64,000 nucleotides of DNA from positions 62,001 to 126,000 of the forward strand of contig NW_024470388.1 in NCBI RefSeq assembly GCF_900496995.4, written 5' to 3'. The translations under genes and the position numbers were made by a program. Under the pieces are notes generated by a model. The model searched no databases and was not told the DNA's origin. It worked only from the letters and a program-made list of their open reading frames with translations. Shown here piece after piece: positions 33,365 through 57,578 of the stretch; within the stretch, counting starts at the first letter, position 1; the number at the start of each line of letters is the position of its first letter. The DNA comes from Aquila chrysaetos chrysaetos (taxonomy: Eukaryota > Chordata > Aves > Accipitriformes > Accipitridae).

Positions 33365-34411
33365 CTGCGGGAATGCAGCGAGACGAGGACGAGGAACGAG
33401 GACAGAGGCCGAGGCGAGACGAGCGAGGACGAGGGACGAAGGACGCGGCCCCCCCCTCAATGGCGGCTCCGCTCCGATCCCGCGTCTCCACTCGAGCGCG
33501 CCGTCCTCGCGTCTCACTTCCAGGTCACGACGGCGCCGCCGCTCCACTTCCGGGTCACCACACCGCGGCGGACAGGGAGCGACCAAGACGCATGCGCGGA
33601 GGATGAGGGGGCGGGGCGGGGCGAAAGTGGGCGGAGCAGAGCAAAAGGGCGGAAATAAAAAGGGGGCGTGGCGGAAAAGAGGGGGCGGGGACGCGATGGC
33701 ACGGCCGGCAGGAGTGGATGCGGGGGGGAGGGAGGGGAGCATGGAAACAGTCATGGGGGGGGCTTGGGACGGGAGGGAGGGACGGGAGGGACGGTAAGGG
33801 ACGGGACGGGACGGGACGGGTCGGGGGGAGTGTCTGGAAAACAGCCATGGGGATGGGTGGGGTCTCCAGGTGGATTTGGGGAGGGATTTGGGGGGAGGGG
33901 GACCCACATGTGAGTGGCAGGTGCCGGGGCCTGGGTCCCCCAACCCGGCCAGGGTGGGGGGGTGTGCAGGGGGGTGGGGGGGCGGTCCCGGGGCAGGGGG
34001 TAGGGCTGGGGGGGCTGCCCGGTTTGCCCCACGCACAATCGGAAGGGGCGGGGCGAAGCTGGATGGGAGCGGGGTCTGGCCGGGTGCCGAAGGGGGCGGG
34101 CCCTACCGGGGGGGCGGGCCTTCTGGCCGGCTGCCGAGGGAGGCGGAGCATAGGAATGGGGGGGCGGGCCTGGGACTACGACTCAGTGGGGCGGGGCCAG
34201 GGAGGTAGGGCGGGGCCAAGGGGCGCGGGCTGGGGGGCTTGGCCGCGGGTTAGGGGCGGGGCCAATCTGGGGGGCGGGGCTGGGGCGGAGGCTTTGGCCG
34301 GCGGCCCGGGGGGGGGCGTGGCGGCGGGGGGGCGAGGTGGGGAAGGGGGCGTGCCCGGGGAGGGGGCTCGGCGCGGTGTGTGCGGGCGCGCAGAGGGTGG
34401 CGGCGGCGGCC
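33365..34411. promoter_or_regulatory. Junction region: PPP5C intron edge, CpG promoter-like block, HIF3A upstream
   Basis: One kilobase holds the break between inward-cut PPP5C and the start of HIF3A. 33370-33680 is a CpG-rich, promoter-like block. It has a duplicated composite CACTTCCRGGTCAC at 33515-33528 and 33545-33558 (ETS site joined to a TGACC half-site on minus) and an NRF1-like GCATGCGC at 33590-33597. 33720-34410 is G-rich with many GGGGCGGGGC boxes and GCGTG cores leading to the HIF3A first exon. No splice donor for the missing PPP5C neighbour exon is found. Frames through it are not credible genes. Confidence 0.5.
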
Positions 34412-46125
<11,714 letters not shown>

Positions 46126-47951
46126 GGGGGGGGGGCTGCATGTGGAAGGGCCCCCCCCCCCCCCCCAAACCATCAGCGGGTCCAAACCACTGACTCCCCC
46201 CCGCCTTGATGGGGACCCCAAAACAGCCCCTCTCCCAAAAAAAACCAAGGAAGAGGGGGGGGGCCCAAAACACCACCCCCCCTGATACCCAATGGGGGAC
46301 ACCAAAAAAGCCAGCCCCCCCAACCAGGGGGGCCCCAACCCCATGTGTCTGGTGGGGGGGGATGACACCAAAAGCCATGACCCCTCCCACAGACCCTGGG
46401 GTGCCCCCAGTCCTCCCCACTCCCCCCATTTATCCCCCCTTAACCCCCCAAGCCCCCCACCCCTGGGGGCTCTGAGTGACCCCCTGGCATGGGGGGAACC
46501 CCCAATCTGTTCCCTCAACCCATGGGGACCCCCCCCACCCTGCCCCTTGGGGCCCCACCTGGGCACCCCCTCCCCAGCTCTGGGGACCTCTCAAGAGGCC
46601 CGCCCCCAAAATCCTCCCCCATAGGGGACCCACCCAGCCCCCACTTTTGGGGTCCCCCCAATCCTCCCATGGGGCCTCCCACAGTCCCCCCTTCTACCTT
46701 GGCCTGGCCCCCCCGGGGGGGCTCGGGGGGGGGCCCATCCCCCCACTCGGTGCTGGGCTGAAAATGCCCCTTCAGGGGGGCCTCACGGACCCCCTCCCCA
46801 AATCCAGGACCACCGGGGCAGTGCCCCCCCCCAGAGGACCCCCCTTTTATACTGGTCCGTCCTGCGCAGCCCCAGGGCTCCGGAGAGGGACGCTCTCATG
46901 TGAGGTCTTCATGCAAAAGCCTTAGGGGTGAGCTGCCCTCGTGTGAGAGGTCCACGTGAGCAAAACTCATGCGAGAGCCGCCCTTGTGCAAGAGCCCTCC
47001 CCCCAACCACCCTCGCTCTGCTCTCGTGCCTGAGCCTGGGCAGTGGGGGGGGAGCTTGCATGAGGGGCCCAGCCCTTGCACGATGGCCCTCGCACGAGGG
47101 GGGGGTCAGACGCCGCTGCCCAGAGCTGCTGGGACCCACATGCACACACCCAGCCCCCCCCCCCCCATGCGAGGCCGAGTGTGCCCCTCCCCGCTGCCCC
47201 CCAAAATGTCGCTTTGGGGGGGCCCTATACTGCTCCCCCTGCCGCTGTTCCCCCCCCGTGCGCTTGCACACACTTGTGCAAAGGGGGCATGCGGGGGGGG
47301 GGGGGCTTACGCATTGACACACGCATACGCCCCCCCCCATGGGGGTGTCACACGGGGACATGCCCAGTGTCACCCACCCCCACACAGCCCCTCCCCCCCA
47401 CCGTGCTGACCCCCTCCCTCCCTCCCCCATAAACCTGCTCTGAACCCAGTGAGGGCTCCGCCTCTGCCTGGGGGGGACACGGTGGGGGACACAGGGGGGT
47501 GATGGGGACATGGGGGGATGATGGGGACATGGGGGGGGACATGGAGGGTTTGGTGGGGACATGGGGGGGACATGGAGGGCAATGGAGACATTGGAGGGAC
47601 ATGACAGGGTGATGGGGACATGAGGGGGACAAGGCAGGGTGATGGCGACATGGAGGGATGTGGGGACAAGAGAGGGACACAGCAGGGCGATGGGGACAGA
47701 GGGGGGCTGTAGGGACCCCCGGGGCTGCGGGGACTTGGAGGACACGGGGAGGCCGCGGGCTGCACTGTGACCGCTCTGGTACCCCTTCACCCCTCTCTAT
47801 GGTCCCGCCCGGCTCCGCCCTCCCCCCCCCGCGCGGCGCGCGCCCGTTTACGACACTGCCCCCTCTCGTCCCGCCGTCTTTGCGACGGCGGTACTTGGCG
47901 GCGCGGCGGGCCGCGCTCCCAGCGGTTGCCAGGGCGCTTTACGGCCCAGCG
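46126..47951. other. HIF3A-PPP5C intergenic region and PPP5C promoter
   Basis: G/C-rich low-complexity sequence. 46905-47110 contains CTCGTGCGAGAG-type modules and 47480-47700 contains GGGGACATGGGGGG units. From about 47800 it becomes CpG-dense (CCCGCGCGGCGCGCGCCCG, GACGGCGGTACTTGGCGGCG), which should be the PPP5C promoter and 5' UTR. No gene is seen. Confidence 0.5.
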
Positions 47952-50900
47952 ATGGCGGAGGGAGAGCGGGCGGAGAGCAGCGGTGGCCCCGGCCCCGGCC
48001 CCGGCCCCGGGCGGCCCCCGAGCCCGGCCGAGCTGGAGCGGGCCGAGGCCCTCAAGACCCGCGCGAACGAGTTCTTCAAAGGTACCGGCGGCGGCGGCGG
48101 GGGGGGGCCTGCCAGATAGGGAGCCATGGGGGGCAACCAGGGGCGGGGGCTGCTAGATAGGGAGCCGTGGGGGGCAATTAGAGGTAGGGGCTGCCAGATA
48201 GGGAGCCGGGAGGAAGGGGGGCAATGAGGGGTGGGGGCTGCCAAATAGGGAACCATGAGGGGCTGCCAGATAGGGAGCCATGGGGGTCAATTAGAGGCAG
48301 AGGCTGCTAAATAGGGAGCTGGGGGGGGGGGCAATGAAGGGCAGGGGCTGCCAGATGGGGAGCTGTGAGGGGGGGCCATAAGGGGCGGGGGGGCTGCCAG
48401 GTAGGGATCTATAGGGGGCTGCCAGACCGGCAGCCGTGTCGGAGGCAGTCAGAGGAGCAGGCTGCTGTATAGCAAGCCGTTGGGGGGGCAATTAAAGAAG
48501 AGAACCGCTGCGAGATTGGGAGCTGTGTAGGAAGCAAGGGTCGGCCCCAGGGGGGGTCAGGGCTTGCCCACAGGGATGGGGGTGCCACCCGTGGGTGGGG
48601 GTCCCATCTAGCTGATGCCCCACCGGTGGCCCAGGGAAGGACTATGAGAACGCGGTGAAGTACTACAGCAGCGCCATCGAGCTGAACCCCACCAACGCCA
48701 TCTACTATGGGAACCGGAGCTTGGCCTACCTGCGCACCGAGTGCTATGGCTACGCCCTGGCCGATGCCACGCGCGCCGTCGAGCTTGACAAGAAGTACAT
48801 CAAAGGCTACTACCGCCGTGCCGCCAGCAACATGGCCCTGGGCAAGTTCAAGGCCGCCCTCCGCGACTATGAGACGGTGAGGCCAGGCACCTCAGGGTGC
48901 CCCTCAGCAATCCTCTGGTGTCAGTGTGTCCCCCTGGAGTTTGGGGCAGGCTTGGGGACCCCCTTGGTGTCAGTGCCCCCCCCCCCCCGAGATCGAGGGA
49001 GGCTTGGGGACCCCCTCATCGCCTCCCTGGTGTCAGCGTGTCCCCCTGGAGTTTGGGGCAGGCTTGGGGACCCCCTTGGTGTCAGCGTGTCCCTACCCTG
49101 AGGTTGGAGGAGGCTTGGGGACCCCCCTTGTCACCTCCCTGGTGTCAGCATGTCCCCCCCCGAGATTGGGGGAGGCTTGGGGACCCCCTCATCGCCTCCC
49201 TGGTTTGTCACGCGTGCCCCCGTGAGTCGGGAAGCTAGCTTGGGATGGGAGACCCCTGGTGTCAGCGTGTCCCCCCCTGATATCGGGGGAGGCTTGGGGA
49301 CCCGCTTGGTGTCAGCATGTACCGTGAGCTCAGGGGAGACTTGGGGACCCCCTTGTCACCTCCCTGGTGTCAGCATGTCACCCCAGAGATTGGGACAGGT
49401 TTGGGGACCCCCTTGTCCCCTCCCCAATGTCAGCATGTCCCTTAGAGTTGGATGGGTGGACCCTTTGGGGATGTCCTCTGTGTCCATCCCCCAATGTCCC
49501 CTATTGCTGGGGGAGGACCTTTGGGACCTCTTGTCCCCTCCCTGGTGTCAGCACATGCTATTAGAGCTTGGAGAGCTATGGGGACCATCTGTCCACCCCC
49601 CACTGCAAGGTCACCTAGAGCTGTGGGGACACTGAGAGGGATCCCCATGTCTCCATACTGGACCATGCCCCAGTGTGAAGAGGATCCTCAGGGTCCCCCC
49701 ATGACCCCCTCAGCATCAGTACATGCTCTGGAACTGAGGGACCCTTGGGGAAAAACACTGTTGTCCCACTAAACTCGTTTGTCAGCCCTGGGTGAGAGCT
49801 GGAGGGGGACCTTTGGGGCCCACTGTCCCCCACCATGTTTAGCATGTGCCCCAGAGCGTGGGATTGGTTGGGGACCCCCTTGTCCCCCCCTTCCCCTTGT
49901 CAGCGCATGCCCGAGCTGTGGGGACATTTGGGGACCCCCTTAGTCCCTCCGAGCATAAGCCCCAGACCTCAATCCAAGGGTCTCTATGTAACTTTGTCCC
50001 CTCTCAGGGACACCCCAGGGCAGTGGGGTGCTGGAGCCTGGGCGTCCCCGTCCTCTGACATGTCGTCGTCGTCCCCCCCCCCCAGGTGGTGAAGGTGAGG
50101 CCCAATGACAAGGACGCCAAGCTGAAGTACCAGGAGGGTCACAAGAGTCGTCAAAGCAGAGAGAAGGCCTTCGAAGCGGGCGATGCCAGCGATGGAGCAC
50201 AGCGCTCTGTTGTCGACTCCCTTGACATTGAGAGCATGAGTGAGCCCCCCTGACCCCCCTTGCTCTTTGTCCCCCCCCCTCAAAATCAAGGCACCCCTTT
50301 CTCCACAGGCAGGGCGGAAGGAGGAGGGGGCCGTGAGGGTCCCCAGTAAACGTTTGGAGTCCCCTCTGGGGTCCGTGGGGGGGTTTGGAGGGGTTGCTGT
50401 GAGGGTATTCGGGGAGACCTTTGAGGGTTATTCCGCAAGGCCTTGGACTTCCCCTTGGGAGGATTCTGGGGGTCTCATGAGGGTCTTGGAGGTCTCCATA
50501 AAGATTTTTGGGGTGGGGGTGAGGGCTGTGAGAGTCTTAGGGGACATGAAGTTCCCCAGCAAAGCCTCAGGTCCCACCAAATGGAGGGTCTGGGGCGGGT
50601 ATTGTGATGGTCCCTAAGCGGATTGGGTCCCTGTAGGGTCCTTGGGACCACTTGAGGCCCCTGGGGAGGTCAGGGTCCCTGTGAGGGTATGGGGGGGTCC
50701 GATGGGGGGTCCCTTGTGAGGATCCCTGACAAAAAAAGTCAGGGTCACCTGGGAGGGTCTGGGACTTGGGGGCCAGCAGAGGCTCGGGTCCCAATAATTG
50801 ACACCTTGAGGAGGATGTGGGGGTCTCCAGGAGGGTCTTAGGGGACCATGGGGGTCCCCATGAGAGTCCCAAGCAGAGACTTAGGTTACCCCAGAAGGTC

Positions 50901-53314
50901 CCTGGAAGGGTCTCAGGATCCCACGAGGGTCTTGGGGCACCCATGAAGATCCCCAGCAGAGGCTTGGGATCACCATGAGGGTCCCTGTGAGGATCCTGCC
51001 ATCCCTGTGATAGTCTTGGGTTCCCCATGAGGGTCTTGGCATCCCAGTCAGGGTCCCCATGAGGGTCTTGGTGTCCCTGTGAGGGTGTCAGGGTCCCCGT
51101 GAGGGTCTTGGGGTCCCCATGAAGGTGCCCAGCAGAGCTTTGGGGACCCCCCATGAGTGCCCCAGCCAAGCTCAGCATCCCAGAAGGCTTTGGGGTTGTT
51201 CATCAGGGGCTGTGAGCTTGCAGGGAAGGGACAGCAGGGGTGTGATGCCCTTTGGGGGACTTGTCCCATTTCCTCTCATGTCAAGGCCCCATTTGGGGGG
51301 GGTTCGTTTTGACAGCCATCGAGGACGGAGTACAGCGGCCCCAAGCTGGATGGCGGCAAGGTGACGTTGGCTTTAATGAAGGAGCTGATTGCAGTTGCGT
51401 TACAAGGAGCAGAAGAAAGAACACTCCACAGAAAAATGTGGCCTACCAGGTACCCAGTTCCCACAAACTCCCACCAGTCCCATGCGGGCTCTGCCCTGTC
51501 CCCTGACATGTCCTTCTTGTCAACCTCTGCTGACCCTTTGTCCTGGCAGATCCTGGTCAGGTGAAGGAGGGCTGGCCAAGCTCCCACGTTAGTAGAAACG
51601 ACGTTGAGGAGGGGGGTGCCCTCGACGGGTGCCGGGCTTGCTGGGGTGTGTGAAGTCCCAAGCGGTGACGTGCCCCTGGCTCATCCCAAACACAGACGGA
51701 GAAGTGACGGTGTGCGGGGACACCAATGGGCAGAAGTTACTAAAGACCTTGCGAAACATCTTCAGCCAAACGGACTGCCATCCGAGTCGAACCCTTATGT
51801 ATCCCCCAGGAGGGAGCGGAGTTGAGCCGCCCCTGCCCCAGGGTCTCACCGGGATCGATCCCACCCCCGTGGTGGGGACAGGTGTGGGGACGGGTAGCAC
51901 GAGGGGACAGGGACCTGGGGAGCTGTTTTCCTGAACCGGCTGCAGATATTCAACGGGGACTTCGTGGACCGTGGGTCCTTCTCGGTCGAGGTCATCCTCA
52001 ACGCTATTCGGCGCTTCAAGCTCCTCTACCCTGAACACTTCCACCTGCTCCGGGTAATGCGGCCACGTGGGGTGACGAGTCCCATCCCCCCCCATCTGGG
52101 TTGTTGGGGCCTGTCCCTCCCCCAGTTTGTTGGGGCCTCGTTCTTGCGCCAGGTCCCCTGTCCCAGGGTGGGGACCAGCTTTCAATGGGGCACACCACAT
52201 CATCTTCCTGGGTGTGGGGGCCGGGTCCCCTCTCCCGAGTGGTAGGGCCAATTGTCCTGTGTCCCCTGTCCCCTCCTGGGTTGCAGGCCCTGTCCTGGGT
52301 CCTGGCACCGTGCCCCAGTTGTGGGGCCACAGTTCTATCTCTGGTCCCGGGGTTGAGCGTGAGGGCCTTTCACGTGTCCTTGGACTTTGTGTCTTGTCCC
52401 CATCCGGGGCATGGGCCTTGTTCCCTGCCCACTCGGGGTGAACCGTGGGGCCTTGTCCCCTGCCTGGTCCCAGGCCTGCCAATGCCACCGCATCCCCGTA
52501 GGGAACACGAGACGGACAACATGAACCAGATCTACGGTTTTCGAGGGGGAGGTGAAGGCCAAGTACACAAGCGCAGTGTTTGCTCTCTTCAGCGAGGGTC
52601 TTTGAGTGGACTGCCGCTGGACCAGTGCATCAACGCAAGTGCTGGTGAGGGGGAACCGTTTGTCATCCCCCCTGTCCCCGGCCCAGCCCCTGGGGATGTC
52701 ACCGTGCGGGGGGGAGGGTTTGCCTGTGAAGCTCCTGTTGATTGGGGGGTCCTGCCATTCCTGTCCCCATGAGTTGGGTGATGATCCCTGTCCCTGCGGG
52801 GTTTTGGGTTGGGGGGTCCCAGGAGTCCGGGTGGTCCCTGTCCTCGTGGGCTTGGGGGGGGCCCCCCACCATCCTGTTCTTTGGGGGCTTGGGGTGTGCT
52901 CCCTGTCACAAATGGGGGTCCATGCCGTACCCCGGGGCCTGGGGGTCCCTTACCTCCCACCCTGGGTTGGTCCCCCACCAGGAGTAGATGGGGGACGGTG
53001 GTCCACTGCCGTCCCCATTGTCCCACGTAACCAATGGGCTTCTGTTTCCCAGATAATGCATGGGGGTCTCTTCAGCGAGGATGGAGTCACCCTGATGACA
53101 TCCGGAAGATCGAGAGGAACCGGCCAGCCCCCCGGCTCAGGGGGAGATGGACCCTGGAGATGCCCCTTACCCCTGCTGTGGAATCCCCAGCCATCTCGAG
53201 GGGACCTGATGTCCCCCCTGGCGGCAGATGAGGGGACCCTGACCCACCTCTCTGGCTTCCTCCAACAGGTCCCATGTGTGACCTGCTCTGGTCCTCCTCA
53301 GACCCGCAGCCCAG
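47952..53314 (+). CDS. PPP5C: PPP5C, 5' exons (TPR domain and most of the phosphatase core), frameshifted and cut by a gap
   Basis: Serine/threonine phosphatase 5: N-terminal TPR repeats that bind HSP90, then a two-metal PPP catalytic domain. Exons: 47952-48081 ([10 protein letters not shown]... to ANEFFK), 48635-48876 (TPRs: [20 protein letters not shown]), 50086-50239 (VVKV...[10 protein letters not shown]), 51316-51449, 51550-51612, 51696-51798, 51946-52053 ([18 protein letters not shown]), about 52502-52633, about 53053-53139, and 53269-53314 (MCDLLW). Exons 1-2 are clean. From 50086 on most exons carry 1-2 base insertions or deletions (GACGGAGTACAG in 51316; GGAACACGAG for the GNHE metal motif at 52502). 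GDTHG reads GDTNG (51725-51727). GDFVDRG is intact. The remaining exons are on the minus strand at 33364-31795. Confidence 0.88.
48100..48500 (+). repeat. GGGGCTGCCAGATAGGGAGC minisatellite, PPP5C intron 1
   Basis: About eight units of 40-60 bp containing GCTGCCAGATAGGGAGCC and GGGGGCAAT. Confidence 0.8.
48895..49450 (+). repeat. GTGTCAGCGTGTCCCCC minisatellite, PPP5C intron 2
   Basis: About nine units of roughly 60 bp (TGGTGTCAGCGTGTCCCCC, then GAGGCTTGGGGACCCCCTTG). Diverged units continue to about 49960. Confidence 0.8.
50640..51160 (+). repeat. CATGAGGGTCTTGGGGTCCC minisatellite, PPP5C intron 3
   Basis: Degenerate 20-30 bp units with GAGGGTCTTGGGGTCCCC and AGCAGAGGCTTGGG. Confidence 0.7.
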
Positions 53315-53416
53315 GTGAGTTGCCCCAGGCGTGGGTCCCCAGCACATCACCCTCTGCCCTGCCGCCTTGGGGATGGCCAACTGGCATTGTCCCCCAGGGG
53401 TCCCGGTGGACAACTG

Positions 53417-53916
53417 NNNNNNNNNNNNNNNNNNNNNNNNNNNNNNNNNNNNNNNNNNNNNNNNNNNNNNNNNNNNNNNNNNNNNNNNNNNNNNNNNNNN
53501 NNNNNNNNNNNNNNNNNNNNNNNNNNNNNNNNNNNNNNNNNNNNNNNNNNNNNNNNNNNNNNNNNNNNNNNNNNNNNNNNNNNNNNNNNNNNNNNNNNNN
53601 NNNNNNNNNNNNNNNNNNNNNNNNNNNNNNNNNNNNNNNNNNNNNNNNNNNNNNNNNNNNNNNNNNNNNNNNNNNNNNNNNNNNNNNNNNNNNNNNNNNN
53701 NNNNNNNNNNNNNNNNNNNNNNNNNNNNNNNNNNNNNNNNNNNNNNNNNNNNNNNNNNNNNNNNNNNNNNNNNNNNNNNNNNNNNNNNNNNNNNNNNNNN
53801 NNNNNNNNNNNNNNNNNNNNNNNNNNNNNNNNNNNNNNNNNNNNNNNNNNNNNNNNNNNNNNNNNNNNNNNNNNNNNNNNNNNNNNNNNNNNNNNNNNNN
53901 NNNNNNNNNNNNNNNN
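53417..53916. other. Assembly gap, exactly 500 N
   Basis: A run of exactly 500 N, so a scaffold gap of assumed size. It begins 102 bases after the last plus-strand PPP5C exon. The right side is AT-rich and shows no continuation of PPP5C. Confidence 0.99.
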
Positions 53917-56589
53917 CCACTTTTTTCCTTTCTGATAATGCATGAATCATAATCAGAAATCTCTCTCCAGTCCATTAACAAACTAAATATTGCACAGAGT
54001 CACAGAAGTACACAGGTGACTATTGTTACATCTGCCTTGATATTAGAGGGATCAGCGTGGTAAAAATACTTGCAGTTAGTAAATATTCATGTTGCATTTA
54101 TTAGCATTTTCATTCCAGTACACACATTATGAAAAAATGTTATTGTGATAGAAAGGCTAGGAAGGTATTCCAACAAGGAAGACTGCTTTGCCGCTATGTT
54201 AATGTCTTACGTTATAGTGCAATAATCCTGTGCTCTACAGAGTCTCAGACTGGTTCACTGGGGGGGTGTATGACTTTAAAGGACTTGCAGTATAGGGTCA
54301 AAAAAGCACAGATGTTGTAGCAAATCCTTGAAATACCGTAAACTCATCATGTCTGGTCTGAGCCTATCCAAAAAAGTATTCGCCGTGGCCAGACCAAAGG
54401 TTCTGTGCTGTGCCTGGCTAATTCAACAGCAGGGCACCCTGATTGGGAGAACCACTAATCCTCAAATGCAGCATTAAAGAAGGTGAGACCAAGGCTACAG
54501 AGATCTTTGCTAAATTGAGCGTAAGAAAAGAATCGTACGTTCCTGAGCCTCAAAAGAATTTCTACAAAATCTTAGCTATTTCTGCAATGACTTCAGGAGA
54601 TAACTTTACAGCAAGTGACTCCTAACAGAATTTTCAGATGCCTTTAGGAATAAGAAAGGACTCTAGTAATCTCACCCTTATATGCTGTCTCTAGAAAGCA
54701 TATCCCTGAGAAACAGAGGAAAAACAGAGTGAAGAGATGGGGAAGTCGACAACATTATTCGCAGTAGCTGCTCTCATTCGATCAGATCAAGACTGGCACA
54801 GTTTTAGCAGAGCTACGGAATAGATGTGAAAGCCTCAGACATTTCTGACTGACAGGTAACACTGTGGGATGCAAATAGTAAGATTGTGTTCAATTTTTTT
54901 TTTTTTTGCAACACAATAAAAAGTGAAGTTAAAAGTATCAAATCCACCAGACAGAAAAGATTTCCATCCTACTCAAGTTATGAGAGGAAAAAAATTCTCT
55001 CAGGAGATTGAAAGAGATGTACGCTATAAAGAAAGACACACATCTATTGTTCCCAAGCCCATCTTTCAAAACTTCTGTCATCACTTTATTTTCTCCCACA
55101 GGTCTTCTCCAATTCAGTAGATGTCACTCCAGTGAAAAACCACAACACAAAGCTGACATTTATTGAATAAGGGCAGGGCCGCATGAACTCTACCATGGCA
55201 CTGCAGACGAATCTAAACACCATCTTTACTCACAAATTTCCATTCAGTTCAGTGAAAGCAGAATTGCTTCTGAGTTCTGGGAATAATAAAGAGAAAATTC
55301 TGCTTTCTGTTGCACCTAAGAACAGGCTTGCAGAAGCGCTGATGGGAAGCCTGCTTAAAAGAAAGGGGCCATGTAGGAGTCCTGGAAAGCAGAATATGCT
55401 TTCTACCATCTAGAAAAGGAGAATCTTTTCTACGACACAAGTAACGCCCACCTTTAGCACTGCTGCTTCTTTAGTGCAGTCGCACTAATTTGCAATTTTT
55501 CTGCACATCAGTGAGCCAGTTCTGTTCAGAGGGAAGACTGGTATCACTACTGAGAGCTCAGGTCAGGGCCTGAGCCCATTTTTCTGTATTCCATCATATG
55601 GAGACAAAAAAAACAAAACCACCCTCAACAAGAAGAGAGAACCTGTCTGAACATACAATCAAAAATATATTCAATGTGTACCCAGATTCATAAGTACTTC
55701 CCTGCAATACCACAAACTCATTACAATCCCCCGCTGAAACATACACCCACAGCTCAACAGGTACCAGGGGTGTTCCAATCCGGGTTGTCACCTCATTAAG
55801 GAAAGGGATGGCATCACATTGTGGGCATCCAGGCCTTAACTCCTCTAAGGTTCAAGAATAGTCACATGTGGGCATTTCATGGCCTGACTCGTACATTCCC
55901 AAGATAGATGTCAAAATGTGGATTTCCTGGAGTTCACTGTTGGTAACAGCCTAGCAGAAGCTAGGAAGGGCCAGCAGAGACATAGCAGAAACATGTGCAA
56001 ATTCCGCATGAAATAATTTGTGTAGCCCTTTGTATACCATTTTATCCCTTTGAATACCATTTCATGAGACCCTTTCTGCAAATCAAAGCAGGTTCTCACG
56101 TTGTCTGTAATGGCATATGTCTCCACCAAGAACTAAACACAAACAGTGTGGGTTTTTGCATTCTGGGACTTATAGTTTTTAAAATGCAAGTCCTGGATTT
56201 TGTTACACTCACGCATCTGGCCAGCCGCTATGGTAATTAGGAAAGAAATCGCTTCTTTTCGTACTGGGAGACAACACTTAGCACTTTCACATTTCATGCA
56301 GCTTTTCTACCAGGAAGAAATGAAAAGGACACGAGTCAACTGGCAAAAACCCACAGGTCCTTGCTTGGTGAAACCTTCCCAGCAACCACCTGCTGCCCTC
56401 TGACTGACAGCTGCTCCCGCACAGGGCTCAGCCCCCTCCCTCCGTGGCTTCTGGGATGCCTCTTACCTCTCTTCTTCTTCACCCCTGCTGTGGCCTGGCA
56501 ATCCCTGAAGCAATCAAAAATGTTTCACTCACAACAGAGGAAAAACAAGTCAAGGAGAACAACAAAAAACCCAAAACACAGGGGAATTA
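53917..56589. other. AT-rich sequence without a recognised gene
   Basis: Ordinary AT-rich bird intergenic-type DNA. Frames are short (at most 81 codons) and lack any motif I recognise. A T-run lies at about 54894-54907. No transposon ends, tandem arrays or splice-bounded coding blocks were found. Confidence 0.45.
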
Positions 56590-56915
56590 AATGTTTTCAC
56601 TGACCAGAGAAGCAGACGGAGAACTGTGTTCCTTCTGGAAAAAAGCCTGCGGACAACTGCCCTACTGTCCCCAATTTCCAGGCACCTTGCCCTGGCACTC
56701 CCGTACCACGTGCCCCCCCCAAGGACAGTGCTGCCTCTGGCTCCTGCCGAGGCTGGCAGTGCAAGGAGACACCACTCAGCCTTCTGCCGTGCAGCCGTGA
56801 GGTGGCCATTTCCCCTACTTGTGCAGATTGCAGCCGCCGCAGCCTGCGGGAGGACGGCACGGCTTGTCTGAGGGGGTTTCGGGCCCACCGGCACCCTCGG
56901 GTGGCAAGAGGCAGG
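56590..56915. other. GC-rich block split by an LTR (left part)
   Basis: GC content rises sharply here and again at 57579-57800, on both sides of an inserted LTR. The two parts were probably contiguous. Short frames on both strands show no domain I can name. It may be a small CpG island. Confidence 0.35.
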
Positions 56916-57578
56916 TGTTATGACAGGATGGGCGTAATAACATATGTCCGTACATTTCATGTGCTTTGTTCAAACTTTTATGGTTTTAATATTTTGTACC
57001 TTCTATGAAAACTGGTTTGCTGCTAGGTCACTGTGCAAGTGAGATTTGATAAATGATCATATATTAACATTGTGGTTGAAAAAATAGATAAAGGGTTACC
57101 AGGGAGATAATTACAAAATCTAGTCAAGAGATTAACTAGTAATTATTCATAAGCTTTGCAGTTCTTTGCTCTTAATGACTAGATGTTCCTGTACACTAGA
57201 TGAGAACAATGGTGAAACTGACCACATGTGATTGAAACTGCATTAAGCTTCAAGATCAAAGAACAAAGACAAGAATAAAGACTTCAAGGACAGCCAGCAA
57301 GAACTTCAAATGGGTTGGTGGCGGCAAAAGCAGCCCTTCGATTCAAATGGATCCTTCATTGCGCGTGATCGGATGTAGGCAGTACTAAGACAATCAGTTG
57401 CAATCATTTTTATGTATATGCAATTAGTTATTCTATATAACCTGTTTGTGCTAAAGGTATGGCATGCACACTAGGTGGAATTATCCCCCGTGTAATCAGC
57501 ACTGCAATAAAAAATGTCTGCTTTCTAAAACACCAAAATCAATCTTAGAGACTTTCTTCGACCAGCTTTTCAGTATCA
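56916..57578 (+). mobile_element. Solo LTR, plus strand
   Basis: 663 bp from TGTTATGACAGG to TTCAGTATCA. TATA-like CTATATAACC lies near 57434 and AATAAA near 57507, followed by R-U5 (GTCTGCTTTCTAAAACACC). Flanks are GGCAGG (56910-56915) and GGCGGG (57579-57584), a 6-bp near-duplication with one mismatch. Related R-U5 sequence occurs inverted at 58355-58425. Confidence 0.65.

Noticed and set aside
33182-34036. 284-codon minus frame joined to the PPP5C exon at 33364-33186
   Set aside because: Only the last 60 or so residues are PPP5C; the upstream part reads through a splice acceptor (CCGCAG) into GC-rich promoter-like sequence.
52606-53952. 448-codon plus frame and similar minus frames around 53.4-53.9 kb
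   Set aside because: Most of the length is undetermined N sequence in the gap.
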